Assembly (NCBI RefSeq): GCF_007995215.1
Contig: NZ_VCDK01000002.1
Coordinates: forward strand, 1-64,000
Source: Shimia ponticola
GTDB taxonomy: Bacteria > Pseudomonadota > Alphaproteobacteria > Rhodobacterales > Rhodobacteraceae
Length of the DNA stretch: 64,000 nucleotides
Reading direction: 5' to 3'
Shown: positions 7,332 through 17,036 of the stretch, piece after piece
How positions within the stretch are numbered: the first letter of the stretch is position 1
Layout: each line of letters starts with the position of its first letter
Translations under genes and position numbers: made by a program
Notes under the pieces: model-generated
Databases searched by the model: none
What the model saw: only the letters and a program-made list of their open reading frames with translations
What the model was told of the DNA's origin: nothing

Positions 7332-9733
7332 AACGGCACGTCTCCGCTATCGCCAGCCGCGACGACGAACTTGGCGACAACCTTTTTCGACCCCGCCTTG
7401 TCGAACTCGATATCCAGCTTGTCGCCTTCGATATCCATGATCTCGCCATAGCCGAACTTCTGGTGAAACACACGATCCCCGACCGTGTGTGCGCTGACGG
7501 CAGTCGCATTGATCACAAGGTTCGCGCCTTCGGACGGTTGGCTCATGCCGCGTTGTGAGGCACGTGCCTGCATCCGCTTCCAGCCAGGGGAATTATAGAC
7601 GTCCGCCTTTGAGGCTTTCTCAAAGATATCAGACGCCGCCGCACCTTGCATGGCAGGCGAAGCCATGCCGGACATCCCCGCGGCACCATAACCGCCACCA
7701 TAGAGGCCGGGCGGCGTCAGAACATCCACATGATCGGAAGGCAGTTCATCGATAAACCGCGACGGCATGGACGACTGCCACTGACCGTAGACGCGGCGGT
7801 TCGCGGCAAAGGAAATCGTACAGACCTCTTCCGCGCGGGTGATGCCCACATAGGCCAGCCTGCGCTCTTCCTCTAAGCCTTTGACACCGCTTTCATCCAT
7901 GGATCGCTGCGAGGGGAACAAGCCATCTTCCCAACCGGGCAGGAACACCATTGGGAACTCCAGACCCTTAGCGGCGTGCAGCGTCATCAACGTGACCTTC
8001 TCGCCGCCATCATCCTGTTCATTGTCCATGACCAGCGACACGTGTTCGAGGAAGCCTTGCAGGTTTTCGAAATTCTCCAGCGCTTTGACCAGTTCTTTCA
8101 GGTTCTCAAGCCGCCCCGGCGCTTCTGGCGTTTTGTCGTTCTGCCAGTGGCCCGTGTAGCCGGACTCGTCCAGAATCATCTCGGCCAGTTCGACATGGTT
8201 ATCGGCCTCTGACCGCACCTGCGCGTGCCAACGGTCCAGTCCCATCACCAACTCTTCCAGCGCCTTGGCGCCTTTTCCTTTGATCGCTTTGGCCGACACA
8301 GCCAGCTTTGCGCCTTCGACCAGTGACACACCATTCGTGCGCGCCATGACCTGAATGGTCTGCACGGCCTTGTCACCCAAGCCCCGCTTGGGCGTATTCA
8401 CGATCCGCTCGAACGCCAGATCATCGTCCAGCGACACAGCCAGCCGGAAGTAAGCCATGGCATCGCGGATCTCCATCCGTTCATAGAAGCGCGGCCCACC
8501 AATCACGCGGTAGGGCAGGCCGATGGTCAGGAACCGATCCTCAAACGCGCGCATCTGGTGGGAGGCGCGCACGAGGATCGCCATTTCATCGGCCCCCATG
8601 GGCCGCACACCGCGCGTGCCGCGCTGTGCCGCTTCAATCTCTTCACCGACCCAGCGGGCCTCTTCCTCACCGTCCCAATGGCCGATGAGCCGAACCTTTT
8701 CGCCTTCTTCGACCTCCGTAAACAGCGTCTTGCCTAGCCGCCCTTGGTTGGCCTCGATCACGCCCGAGGCAGCGGCAAGGATATGAGGGGTGGAGCGATA
8801 GTTCTGCTCCAGCCGAACGACCTTGGCCCCTTCAAAATCCTTCTCAAACCGCAGGATGTTGCCCACCTCGGCCCCGCGCCAGCCATAGATCGACTGATCG
8901 TCATCGCCCACACAGCAGATGTTCTTATGCGCCTGAGCCAAGAGCCGCAGCCACATATACTGCGCGACGTTGGTATCCTGATATTCGTCCACCATGATGT
9001 AGCGGAACCAGCGTTGATACTGCTCCAACACATCCGGATGCGCCTGAAAGATCGTCACGCAATGCAGCAAGAGATCGCCAAAATCGCAGGCGTTCAGCTC
9101 CTTCAACCGTGTCTGATACTGCGCATAAAGCGGGATGCCCCGCTGGTTGAATGCCCCGGCCTCAGCCGCTGGCACACTATCGGGTGTCCACGCCCGGTTT
9201 TTCCAACCGTCGATGATGTGGCTCAGCATCCGGGGCGGCCAGCGTTTTTCGTCGATGTTTTCGGCTTGGATCAGCTGTTTCAGCAGCCTTATCTGATCGT
9301 CTGTGTCCAGAATGGTAAAGTTCGACTTCAACCCCACCAGTTCCGCATGACGCCGCAATATCTGCACGCTGATCGAATGGAACGTCCCCATCCAACGCAT
9401 GCCCGCATCTTCACGCTGCAACAGGCCCGCAACGCGTTTCTTCATCTCGCGCGCGGCCTTGTTGGTAAAGGTCACGGCGAGGATCTCATTCGGGCGCGCC
9501 TTGCCGGTAAAAAGCAAATGCGCAATCCGCGTCGTCAGCGCTTTGGTCTTGCCCGTGCCCGCGCCCGCCAACATCAGGACCGGACCATCCAACTGCTCAA
9601 CCGCCTCACGCTGCGCCGGGTTCAGCCCGTCCATATAGGGCGCAGGTCCCCCGGCCATCGCCATCTGCGACAGGCTCGGTCTCGCAGGTGTGCTTGCCGC
9701 CTCGAAGGCGTCCATTTCGTCAAAACTGCTCAT
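7328..9733 (-). CDS. uvrD: UvrD/PcrA-type DNA helicase
   Basis: Superfamily 1A 3'-to-5' helicase used in excision and mismatch repair and in clearing RecA or stalled polymerase. The 801 residues contain the Q motif (LNPAQREAV, about 37-45), Walker A (GAGTGKT, about 57-63), the DEYQD Walker B box near 245, DDDQSIYGWRG (motif III), QNYRS (motif IV) and TLHAAKGLEF (motif V). The C-terminal 50 residues (VGDRVFHQKFGYGEI and beyond) are the Tudor-like RNA-polymerase-binding module seen in PcrA/UvrD. Length is normal for Rhodobacterales. Single-gene unit. Confidence 0.95.
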   Translation of the reverse strand: MSSFDEMDAFEAASTPARPSLSQMAMAGGPAPYMDGLNPAQREAVEQLDGPVLMLAGAGTGKTKALTTRIAHLLFTGKARPNEILAVTFTNKAAREMKKRVAGLLQREDAGMRWMGTFHSISVQILRRHAELVGLKSNFTILDTDDQIRLLKQLIQAENIDEKRWPPRMLSHIIDGWKNRAWTPDSVPAAEAGAFNQRGIPLYAQYQTRLKELNACDFGDLLLHCVTIFQAHPDVLEQYQRWFRYIMVDEYQDTNVAQYMWLRLLAQAHKNICCVGDDDQSIYGWRGAEVGNILRFEKDFEGAKVVRLEQNYRSTPHILAAASGVIEANQGRLGKTLFTEVEEGEKVRLIGHWDGEEEARWVGEEIEAAQRGTRGVRPMGADEMAILVRASHQMRAFEDRFLTIGLPYRVIGGPRFYERMEIRDAMAYFRLAVSLDDDLAFERIVNTPKRGLGDKAVQTIQVMARTNGVSLVEGAKLAVSAKAIKGKGAKALEELVMGLDRWHAQVRSEADNHVELAEMILDESGYTGHWQNDKTPEAPGRLENLKELVKALENFENLQGFLEHVSLVMDNEQDDGGEKVTLMTLHAAKGLEFPMVFLPGWEDGLFPSQRSMDESGVKGLEEERRLAYVGITRAEEVCTISFAANRRVYGQWQSSMPSRFIDELPSDHVDVLTPPGLYGGGYGAAGMSGMASPAMQGAAASDIFEKASKADVYNSPGWKRMQARASQRGMSQPSEGANLVINATAVSAHTVGDRVFHQKFGYGEIMDIEGDKLDIEFDKAGSKKVVAKFVVAAGDSGDVPF

Positions 9734-9899
9734 GCGCAGGATACTAGCGCGGAGGCGTTAAGGTTTAAAGGTTTGTTCGCCGTCTGTTCGCGCGGGCTAA
9801 GCCAGTGCGCATCACAATGGTTTTGTTGGGCCGCCCTTTCGCCTGCTATGAAGATGCCAATGCTCGCCTAAACGGCATGGGAAGAACAGGAGGTTTGAA

Positions 9900-10253
9900 A
9901 TGGTAGACGTGACCGGAAGCCGGGATTGCGGGAATTCTCCTAAGAATGCGTTTGCGCAGGCGGTTGGTGTTGCCATCGAAAGTGGCGAGTTCCTACACGA
10001 TGCGTTCACGGCGGATATGATCTGGGAAAGTCCCAATGGCGAGGTCCATGGATCAGATGCGATAATAGCTGCTTTAGCGAAGGTCGAAAAACCTGACCTG
10101 ATTGTTGTGGAACACGCGATCACCCACGGCAAGGTCGGCGCTACGTCAGGAGTTGCGACCTTGGCAAGTGGGCACAAGCGCCGTTTTAGCCATGTGATTG
10201 AGTTCGTTAACACCAAGGCAAACAAGATCGCTAGGGTGAAAACCTACGCCTGA
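9900..10253 (+). CDS. NTF2-like/SnoaL-like small protein
   Basis: A 117-residue protein with the pattern of the NTF2-like fold: an N-terminal helix (NAFAQAVGVAIES), the FTADMIWESPNGEVHGSDAI turn in which Trp and Glu line the cone-shaped pocket, then alternating strands ending in RVKTYA. Family members range from isomerases to ligand-binding proteins, so no reaction can be assigned. An AGGAGG ribosome site precedes the ATG. The divergent neighbour is uvrD. The 270 bases after it hold no gene. Confidence 0.6.
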   Translation: MVDVTGSRDCGNSPKNAFAQAVGVAIESGEFLHDAFTADMIWESPNGEVHGSDAIIAALAKVEKPDLIVVEHAITHGKVGATSGVATLASGHKRRFSHVIEFVNTKANKIARVKTYA

Positions 10254-10402
10254 GATGGAAGGTCTTTTGCTACGGTCATCGGAGAACTTGGCTTGTCCGC
10301 AAGTCAGATGCGCAGTCACCTGAATGGGACGGCAAGCCCCTGATCTTTCGTACTCTGTCGCATACATTGCTGCTTAAGAAATAATCTTTCCCAGCCTGCG
10401 AC

Positions 10403-10421
10403 TGATAGCGCTACCGTTATC
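10403..10421. promoter_or_regulatory. possible LacI-type operator upstream of pyc
   Basis: The core TAGCGCTA (10406-10413) is a perfect palindrome with a central CG, as in many LacI/GalR-family operators, and the next outer bases (GA...CC) match in part. It lies about 115 bases before the pyc start, in an otherwise empty 270-base gap. The regulator is not known. Confidence 0.3.
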
Positions 10422-10525
10422 GTCCAAATACCCACTTCCCGAAGTTGATTGCGTCACAGAAACGTCATACGGAGTGCTGCAACTGCACAAAAATCGACCA
10501 AGACCGATAAGTCGGGGGACACTAC

Positions 10526-13500
10526 ATGGCCGAATTTACCAAGATCCTCGTTGCCAACCGGGGCGAGATCGCCATCCGCGTGATGCGCGCAGCCAACGAA
10601 CTGGGCAAAAAGACGGTCGCCGTCTTTGCCGAGGAAGACAAGCTGGGCCTGCACCGGTTCAAGGCGGACGAAGCCTACCGCATTGGTGAGGGTCTGGGGC
10701 CGGTTGCGGCCTATTTGTCCATCGACGAAATCATCCGCGTGGCCAAAGCCTCTGGCGCGGATGCGATCCACCCGGGCTACGGCCTACTGTCCGAGAACCC
10801 AGAGTTTGTGGACGCGTGCGAGGCCAACGGCATCACCTTTATCGGCCCCAAGGCCGAAACCATGCGCGCGCTGGGCGATAAGGCGTCGGCCCGTCGCGTT
10901 GCGATTGCCGCCGATGTGCCCGTCATCCCGGCGACCGAGGTCCTTGGCGATGACATGGACGCGATCAAGAAAGAGGCGGCCGAAATTGGCTATCCTCTGA
11001 TGCTCAAAGCCTCATGGGGCGGCGGTGGACGCGGGATGCGTCCGATCTTTGGCGAAGACGAGCTTGAGGAAAAGGTCCTTGAGGGTCGCCGAGAGGCCGA
11101 AGCCGCGTTCGGCAATGGTGAAGGCTATCTGGAAAAGATGATCCAGAAGGCCCGCCACGTTGAGGTGCAGATCCTTGGCGACAAGCACGGTCAGATTTAC
11201 CACCTGTGGGAACGCGACTGCTCGGTTCAGCGCCGCAACCAAAAGGTCGTGGAACGCGCGCCTGCGCCGTACCTGAGCCCCGCACAGCGCGAGGAAATCT
11301 GCGCGCTAGGTCGCAAAATATGTGAGCACGTAAACTACGAGTGCGCGGGCACGGTCGAATTCCTGATGGATATGGCCACCGGCAAATTCTACTTCATCGA
11401 GGTCAACCCGCGCGTTCAGGTCGAACACACCGTGACAGAAGAAGTCACCGGCATCGACATCGTGCAGGCCCAGATCAAGATCGCCGAAGGCAAGTCATTG
11501 ATGGAGGCCACAGGCACGCCTAGCCAATATGACGTCCAACTGTCCGGCCACGCGATCCAGTGCCGGGTCACGACCGAAGACCCATCAAACAACTTTATCC
11601 CCGACTACGGCCGCATCACCGCCTATCGGGGCGCGACCGGGATGGGCATTCGTCTGGATGGCGGCACGGCATACTCCGGCGCGGTAATCACGCGCTACTA
11701 CGACTCGCTGCTGGAAAAGGTGACGGCCTGGGCGCCCACGCCAGAGGCCGCGATTGCGCGGATGGACCGGGCGCTGCGCGAATTCCGTATTCGCGGCGTG
11801 TCGACCAACATCGCCTTTGTCGAGAACCTGCTGAAACACCCGACTTTCCTGAACTACGAATACCACACGAAGTTCATTGATGAGACGCCCGAGCTGTTCC
11901 AGTTCAGCAAACGCCGCGACCGGGCGACAAAAATCCTGACCTATATCGCGGATATCACCGTGAATGGGCATCCAGAGACCGAAGGCCGTCCAAAGCCGCA
12001 CGCCGATGTGAAGGACCCGCGCGCGCCAAAACCTTTGGCAGATCCGGCCCCCGGCACGCGGACATTGCTTGAGGAGAAGGGTCCGCAGGCTGTCGCCGAT
12101 TGGATGAAAGAGCAAAAACAACTGCTCATCACCGACACGACGATGCGCGACGGACACCAGTCGTTGCTGGCTACGCGGATGAGGTCAATCGACATGATCC
12201 GTGTCGCGCCGACTTATGCCGCAAACCTGCCGCAACTCTTCAGCGTGGAATGCTGGGGTGGGGCGACGTTCGACGTGGCCTACCGGTTCCTGCAGGAATG
12301 CCCGTGGCAACGCCTGCGCGATCTGCGCGAGCGTATGCCAAACATCATGACCCAGATGCTGCTGCGCGGGGCCAACGGGGTGGGCTACACCAACTACCCC
12401 GACAACGTGGTGCAGTTCTTTGTCAAACGCGCGGCTGAAACCGGGATCGACGTGTTCCGTGTGTTCGACAGCCTTAACTGGGTCGAAAACATGCGTGTCG
12501 CGATGGACGCGGTTGTCGAAAACGGCAAGGTCTGCGAAGGCACAGTTTGCTATACCGGCGACATCCTCGACCCGAAGCGCGCCAAGTATGACGTCAAATA
12601 TTACGTCAACATGGCCAAAGAACTGGAAGCCGCAGGCGCGCATATTCTGGGCCTCAAGGACATGGCGGGCCTGTTGAAACCAGCCGCCGCGCGCATTCTG
12701 ATCAAGGCGCTGAAGGAAGAGGTCGGATTGCCGATCCACTTCCACACACACGATACCGCAGGTATCGCCTGCGCGACGATCCTCGCAGCCTCCGAGGCTG
12801 GCGTCGATGCCGTCGACGCGGCCATGGATAGCTTCTCGGGCAACACCTCACAGGCGACACTCGGCACCATTGTCGAAAGCCTCAAAGGCGATGACCGTGA
12901 TCCGGGTCTAGATATCGGCGCAATCCGCGACATCTCGAACTACTTCGAAACGGTGCGCGGTCACTACGCGGCCTTTGAGTCCGGCCTGCAAGCCCCGGCA
13001 TCCGAAGTCTATCTGCATGAGATGCCCGGTGGTCAGTTTACGAACCTTAAGGCGCAGGCGCGTTCGTTGGGGCTGGAGGAACGCTGGCACGAGGTCGCGC
13101 AGACCTATGCCGACGTGAACCAGATGTTCGGTGACATCGTAAAGGTGACCCCATCGTCCAAGGTGGTTGGCGACATGGCCCTGATGATGGTCTCGCAAGG
13201 CCTGACGCGCGCGGATGTCGAAGATCCCAACATGGATGTCGCATTCCCGGATTCGGTTATCGACATGATGCGTGGCAATCTGGGCCAACCTCCGGGCGGT
13301 TTCCCAAAGGCGATGATCCAGAAAGCACTAAAAGGCGAGAAGCCAAACCTCGACCGGGCAGGGGCCTCTATGGAGCCTGTCGATCTTGAGGCCACGCGCG
13401 CAGAACTGTCGGCCCAGTTTGATGGCGGCGAGGTCGATGATGAGGACCTGAACGGTTACCTGATGTACCCCAAGGTCTATACGGATTACCGTACACGGCA

Positions 13501-13966
13501 TGATACTTACGGACCGGTGCGGACGCTGCCGACCAAAACGTTCTTTTACGGGATGCAGCCGGGCGACGAAATCACCGCCGAAATCGACCCCGGCAAAACC
13601 TTGGAGATCCGTCTTCAAGCCATGGGCGAAACCACCGACGAAGGGGACGTGCGTGTCTTCTTTGAACTGAACGGCCAGCCGCGTGTCATCCGCGTGCCGA
13701 ACCGCGCGATCAAGGCAACACAGGTCTCGCGCCCGAAAGCGGACGTGGCAAACCCCAACCATGTCGGCGCACCAATGCCGGGCGTTGTGGCGACGGTCGC
13801 GGTCAAGGCAGGCCAAGAGGTCAAAGAGGGCGATCTGCTTCTGACGATCGAAGCGATGAAGATGGAAACTGGTATCCACGCGGATCGCGACGGCGTTGTG
13901 ACGGCAGTGCACGTAACACCAGCGGCCCAAATCGATGCCAAGGACCTTTTGGTCGAATTCGACTAA
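10526..13966 (+). CDS. pyc: pyruvate carboxylase
   Basis: Biotin enzyme that makes oxaloacetate from pyruvate, bicarbonate and ATP to refill the TCA cycle. The 1146 residues carry all parts in one chain: biotin carboxylase (AEFTKILVANRGEIA start, ATP-grasp loop WGGGGRGMR near 170), the carboxyltransferase barrel beginning at LLITDTTMRDGHQSL near 530, the tetramerisation/allosteric region, and the C-terminal biotin carrier with EAMKMET, where Lys1112 is biotinylated. Length matches the usual 1140-1180. A ribosome site (GGGGGAC) precedes the ATG. The stop overlaps that of the facing SH3 gene by 4 bases. The four-domain order is complete. Confidence 0.98.
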   Translation: MAEFTKILVANRGEIAIRVMRAANELGKKTVAVFAEEDKLGLHRFKADEAYRIGEGLGPVAAYLSIDEIIRVAKASGADAIHPGYGLLSENPEFVDACEANGITFIGPKAETMRALGDKASARRVAIAADVPVIPATEVLGDDMDAIKKEAAEIGYPLMLKASWGGGGRGMRPIFGEDELEEKVLEGRREAEAAFGNGEGYLEKMIQKARHVEVQILGDKHGQIYHLWERDCSVQRRNQKVVERAPAPYLSPAQREEICALGRKICEHVNYECAGTVEFLMDMATGKFYFIEVNPRVQVEHTVTEEVTGIDIVQAQIKIAEGKSLMEATGTPSQYDVQLSGHAIQCRVTTEDPSNNFIPDYGRITAYRGATGMGIRLDGGTAYSGAVITRYYDSLLEKVTAWAPTPEAAIARMDRALREFRIRGVSTNIAFVENLLKHPTFLNYEYHTKFIDETPELFQFSKRRDRATKILTYIADITVNGHPETEGRPKPHADVKDPRAPKPLADPAPGTRTLLEEKGPQAVADWMKEQKQLLITDTTMRDGHQSLLATRMRSIDMIRVAPTYAANLPQLFSVECWGGATFDVAYRFLQECPWQRLRDLRERMPNIMTQMLLRGANGVGYTNYPDNVVQFFVKRAAETGIDVFRVFDSLNWVENMRVAMDAVVENGKVCEGTVCYTGDILDPKRAKYDVKYYVNMAKELEAAGAHILGLKDMAGLLKPAAARILIKALKEEVGLPIHFHTHDTAGIACATILAASEAGVDAVDAAMDSFSGNTSQATLGTIVESLKGDDRDPGLDIGAIRDISNYFETVRGHYAAFESGLQAPASEVYLHEMPGGQFTNLKAQARSLGLEERWHEVAQTYADVNQMFGDIVKVTPSSKVVGDMALMMVSQGLTRADVEDPNMDVAFPDSVIDMMRGNLGQPPGGFPKAMIQKALKGEKPNLDRAGASMEPVDLEATRAELSAQFDGGEVDDEDLNGYLMYPKVYTDYRTRHDTYGPVRTLPTKTFFYGMQPGDEITAEIDPGKTLEIRLQAMGETTDEGDVRVFFELNGQPRVIRVPNRAIKATQVSRPKADVANPNHVGAPMPGVVATVAVKAGQEVKEGDLLLTIEAMKMETGIHADRDGVVTAVHVTPAAQIDAKDLLVEFD

Positions 13967-14775
13967 CGCAAGTCCAATTCAAGATACTCAACGCTCATCC
14001 AACCCGTCTGTGGCGGGTTGGATGGTTCGTTAACGCGGGCCCATCCATCATCGACCCGCGTGACGATCAATCTGTTCCCTCTAAAGAACTGATCAATCCG
14101 CGCACCTGTCAGGTCAGGGTCCCTGCGCATATTGACGAAGTTCCCAGTGACGGTTGCCCAACCATCTGTCGACGGATCCAGCGCATCTTCAGTGTGCAGG
14201 ACAACCAATCGCGATTGCGGCATATCCCAAACGATCTCGGGCCACCCATCGAATGATGCGACCGCTGTTTCCGGATGCGCCGGTAGCGGCGGTACGGGCA
14301 TCGCTTGCGCCGCTTTGACGGGGGCTGCTTGCGTGTCGGCTATGGGCGCGACTTCTAGGGCGCTGACCCCGGCAACAGACGGTTCGGCGGCACCCGCCGT
14401 TGTGGCCCAAACCTGCGTGGCAATAGATGGCACTTCCGTTGTCGGTGCTTCATACCCAAGGAATTGATCGGGCATATCGGGATAGCTTGCGACCTCGATC
14501 GCCTCCGGCAGCGGTCGCGCGGCAACACGCGCGTCGGCTTCCAGCGCCGCTGGTATTGGTTTTGCATCCAGTCTGGCGATTTGCTGTTCAAAAGCTAACG
14601 CTGGGACTTCAATGACTGGGATCACTGCAGACATGATCTGTGGGTGGCGGTCGAAATCGGTACTATCTTGTGGGTTTGGCAAATCGGGATTGGGCGGCGT
14701 GTGCGTGACCAGCGCCGCAAAGGTAAGCCCGATAAAGAGGACCGGCCCAAAACCGGCGGCTGATTGCGCTTCCAT
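13963..14775 (-). CDS. membrane-anchored SH3 domain protein
   Basis: A protein of about 270 residues. An N-terminal hydrophobic helix (GFGPVLFIGLTFAALV) probably anchors it in the inner membrane. A low-complexity Ala/Pro-rich linker follows, then a C-terminal bacterial SH3 domain from about residue 205 (TGNFVNMRRDPDLTGARI and DDGWARVNEP, ending in GWMSVEYLELDL). Such domains often bind peptidoglycan in the periplasm. The frame is open upstream to 15039. ATG codons at 14775 and 14817 are the realistic starts; 14775 has a weak AGAG ribosome site and is chosen. The 3' end contains an 11-bp hairpin that may stop pyc transcripts. Confidence 0.65.
   Translation of the reverse strand: MEAQSAAGFGPVLFIGLTFAALVTHTPPNPDLPNPQDSTDFDRHPQIMSAVIPVIEVPALAFEQQIARLDAKPIPAALEADARVAARPLPEAIEVASYPDMPDQFLGYEAPTTEVPSIATQVWATTAGAAEPSVAGVSALEVAPIADTQAAPVKAAQAMPVPPLPAHPETAVASFDGWPEIVWDMPQSRLVVLHTEDALDPSTDGWATVTGNFVNMRRDPDLTGARIDQFFRGNRLIVTRVDDGWARVNEPSNPPQTGWMSVEYLELDLR
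13996..14024 (+). terminator. hairpin downstream of pyc, inside the facing gene
   Basis: Perfect 11-bp inverted repeat CATCCAACCCG / CGGGTTGGATG with a 7-base loop, 30 bases after the pyc stop and within the last codons of the SH3 gene. There is no clean T run, so termination is uncertain; it could also stabilise the 3' end of the mRNA. Confidence 0.45.
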
Positions 14776-15262
14776 CTCGTTCGCTCTTTGCCAACGATTG
14801 CAGAGGGCATCAACCATGCAAACGCGGCCAAGTTGCGGTGGGGAATGTGGATAGGATGGCGCCCGGGCAAGGGGCCTGAACACAGCGCGTGACCGTGAGT
14901 GGAGGCATCGGTTCCGTGTCCCCTTGGCACCGATGTCGTCGCGCAGAGGCCGCAGCCTGCCCGGGCAAATTCGGTATGACGGGCCGGTCAGCCGCAAAAA
15001 TGGGGAATCCGAGCCGGTTTTCCCCGGTCGCCACGTCATTTCGGGGAAAGGTCAGGAAAACCCGACCAAATGAACCCGGTCACATCATGCGCGCAGGCCG
15101 TGTGCAATGGTGCGTTCAAGTCGGCGGTTTTGAAACTTTTGATCCTGCCTGTCACGTCGCCGATCTGTCAGACAAAGAAGGTCGAGGAAATTCTCAAAAA
15201 CCTGAAAATACCCTCTTGCAGCCCGCTGCCACTCACAGTATCTCCCGCCTCACCCAATGGAT
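14776..15262. other. gap before tRNA-Gly, no gene supported
   Basis: About 490 bases between the SH3 gene and tRNA-Gly. Reading frames are present but have no family features. It presumably holds the promoters of the SH3 gene and the tRNA. I see no repeat or RNA structure that I would name. Confidence 0.5.
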
Positions 15263-15337
15263 GCGGGCGTAGCTCAGGGGTAGAGCATAACCTTGCCAAG
15301 GTTAGGGTCGTGAGTTCGAATCTCATCGCCCGCTCCA
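15263..15337 (+). tRNA. tRNA-Gly (anticodon GCC)
   Basis: Acceptor stem GCGGGCG (15263-15269) pairs with CGCCCGC (15327-15333), then discriminator T and encoded CCA. Anticodon GCC lies at 15295-15297. The D arm (AGCTCAGGGGTAGAGC) and T arm (GTGAG-TTCGAAT-CTCAT) are standard. Confidence 0.97.
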
Positions 15338-15473
15338 AACAAACCAAGCTTGGTTTGACGGGTATTTCACAAACATGGTGGCACGTGGTGGACCGGCTTT
15401 TGGCCGGGCTTTGCTTGCAATCTTGGCCTTCTCGAAGTCAGATCAGGTTGCAGTCGTCCAGGGAGGTCGCGCC

Positions 15474-17018
15474 ATGAACATGTTGCCAGGACGGCGGTCG
15501 CATCTGACCGAGACGGTTCAATCGGGCCTGCCAACATGGACAGAGCGCTCTGGCGAAGCCTTGATCCTTGATGCAGAACTGCATTCCTGCGACCGGTTTT
15601 ATTACCGCGCCTTTGGCGACTGCGACGTGCCGGTTAACCTTTACAGCGTCGATGGCCAGCGTCTGGTCGAGACGCTGACGCAGGATGGTCAGACAGCCTT
15701 TCCAGAGCGTTTTGAGGCGTGGCCATCAGAGGCCAATGGCCCGCTTTTCCTGACGGAGGGCGGCGAACTCTTCTTTCTCTATGGCAAGCTGGATCAGTGG
15801 CCATCGGCCCCGTCGGCAGTTGCTTGGGTCTGCGTCCATATTTCTCCTGCTTGGTTCAAAGAGCAAACCGATACGGCGCTCACCACCAGCGAATTCGTGC
15901 TATTGTCACATCTGCTTGCCGGTCATGACCTGCGTGCTGCAGCGCAAATGATCGGGGCAAGCTACGACACCAAACGCAAGCAGCTTCAGCAGATCACCGA
16001 AAAACTGGGCGTCAGCACCCAAGCCGCGCTTTTGCGAGAGGTATCGCTTCAGATTTCGGCAAGCGTGCTGGAAGATATCCTTAAGCCCGAGGTTCGAAAC
16101 CCAGAGGTCTCACTGGCGCAGGAACTCTATGGCCGGGATATCGTGATACACTCGATCACCGTTGGCGATGCCCGAGAAGTTCCGATTTGGGAGTTCGGCG
16201 CGCGACGTGGGCAGCCTGTCTTGTACTTTCACAGCATGCTCGCGCCCATGGTGTTCAAACCCGACATGGTCGACGCGCTGAAACAGAGAAATCTTCGCAT
16301 GCTGATGATGCCGAGGCATTTCTTTGCGGCACGTAACCGAGAGGGATCGCCGCAAATGCAGGTTTTGTCTGCTTTGTCGGACGTGGTCGATTACCTGTGT
16401 GGCGAGCCGGTGGTGTGTATCGGCGAAAGTGCTGGGTGTGCTTGGGCCACGCATTTTGCCCGGTTCTTTCCGGAACGGGTCAGTGAGGTTGTCTTGGTGG
16501 CGACGCCGCAGGCGGCACAGCCAGAGGCGATGCTTCGGAAAACGCCCCGCACGGCAACTGTTTTTGCAGAGGTATCCTCTCGGATTCGCAATGATGCCCG
16601 TGTCGTGGCCGGGTTGACGCGCATCTACAACTCTATTGCACGTGTCCCAAGCCTTGCCCGGCGCTCGCTTGACTTCATGCTGCGCCAAGCCCCGTCTGAC
16701 CAAGAGACGATTGAGCAGGCTTTTGAGAGCCTGAGGCTGGCGGACTGGCTGCGCCTGATTGCAAATGACGCCGCCCGCGCATCGATAGATGAGGTCGCGC
16801 ATCTGCAATCGGATTGGGTGAGGGATGTCTTTGAAATGGACTGTCCGGCCCGGTTCATCCATGGCGGGCAGGACACGCTATGCCCGATAGAGGACGCCGC
16901 AGCCATGGCAGCGGCGGTGCCCGGTGCGTCTTTCCGCCGGTTTGATGGCTGCGGCCACCTCGTACTGGGACAGGAATTTGACGCAATCCTTGACGAGGTT
17001 TTTCCCGCCGCCGCCTAG
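15474..17018 (+). CDS. LuxR-like HTH fused to an alpha/beta hydrolase
   Basis: A 514-residue two-part protein. Residues about 1-130 form a sensor-like region. Residues about 137-190 (TTSEFVLLSHLLAG, AAAQMIGASYDTKRKQLQQITEKLGV) look like a LuxR-type helix-turn-helix. From about 215 on there is an alpha/beta hydrolase with the nucleophile elbow GESAG (Ser319), an acid in HGGQD and a late histidine in CGHLV, so the triad looks intact. The start at 15474 has GGGAGG 8 bases upstream and is preferred to the in-frame start at 15375. A hydrolase that also binds DNA, or a regulator whose ligand is cleaved or bound by the hydrolase fold, are both possible. Substrate and targets unknown. Confidence 0.7.
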   Translation: MNMLPGRRSHLTETVQSGLPTWTERSGEALILDAELHSCDRFYYRAFGDCDVPVNLYSVDGQRLVETLTQDGQTAFPERFEAWPSEANGPLFLTEGGELFFLYGKLDQWPSAPSAVAWVCVHISPAWFKEQTDTALTTSEFVLLSHLLAGHDLRAAAQMIGASYDTKRKQLQQITEKLGVSTQAALLREVSLQISASVLEDILKPEVRNPEVSLAQELYGRDIVIHSITVGDAREVPIWEFGARRGQPVLYFHSMLAPMVFKPDMVDALKQRNLRMLMMPRHFFAARNREGSPQMQVLSALSDVVDYLCGEPVVCIGESAGCAWATHFARFFPERVSEVVLVATPQAAQPEAMLRKTPRTATVFAEVSSRIRNDARVVAGLTRIYNSIARVPSLARRSLDFMLRQAPSDQETIEQAFESLRLADWLRLIANDAARASIDEVAHLQSDWVRDVFEMDCPARFIHGGQDTLCPIEDAAAMAAAVPGASFRRFDGCGHLVLGQEFDAILDEVFPAAA

Positions 17019-17036
17019 GACGTTGCAGCGAGTGAA

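Noticed and set aside
8744-9871. Open frame of 375 codons on the plus strand
   Set aside because: It is antisense to uvrD, has the Arg/His/Gln-rich make-up of a shadow frame and no family motif.
15375-15473. N-terminal extension of the HTH-hydrolase gene
   Set aside because: The ATG at 15474 has a strong ribosome site; the extra 33 residues show no signal peptide or family match.
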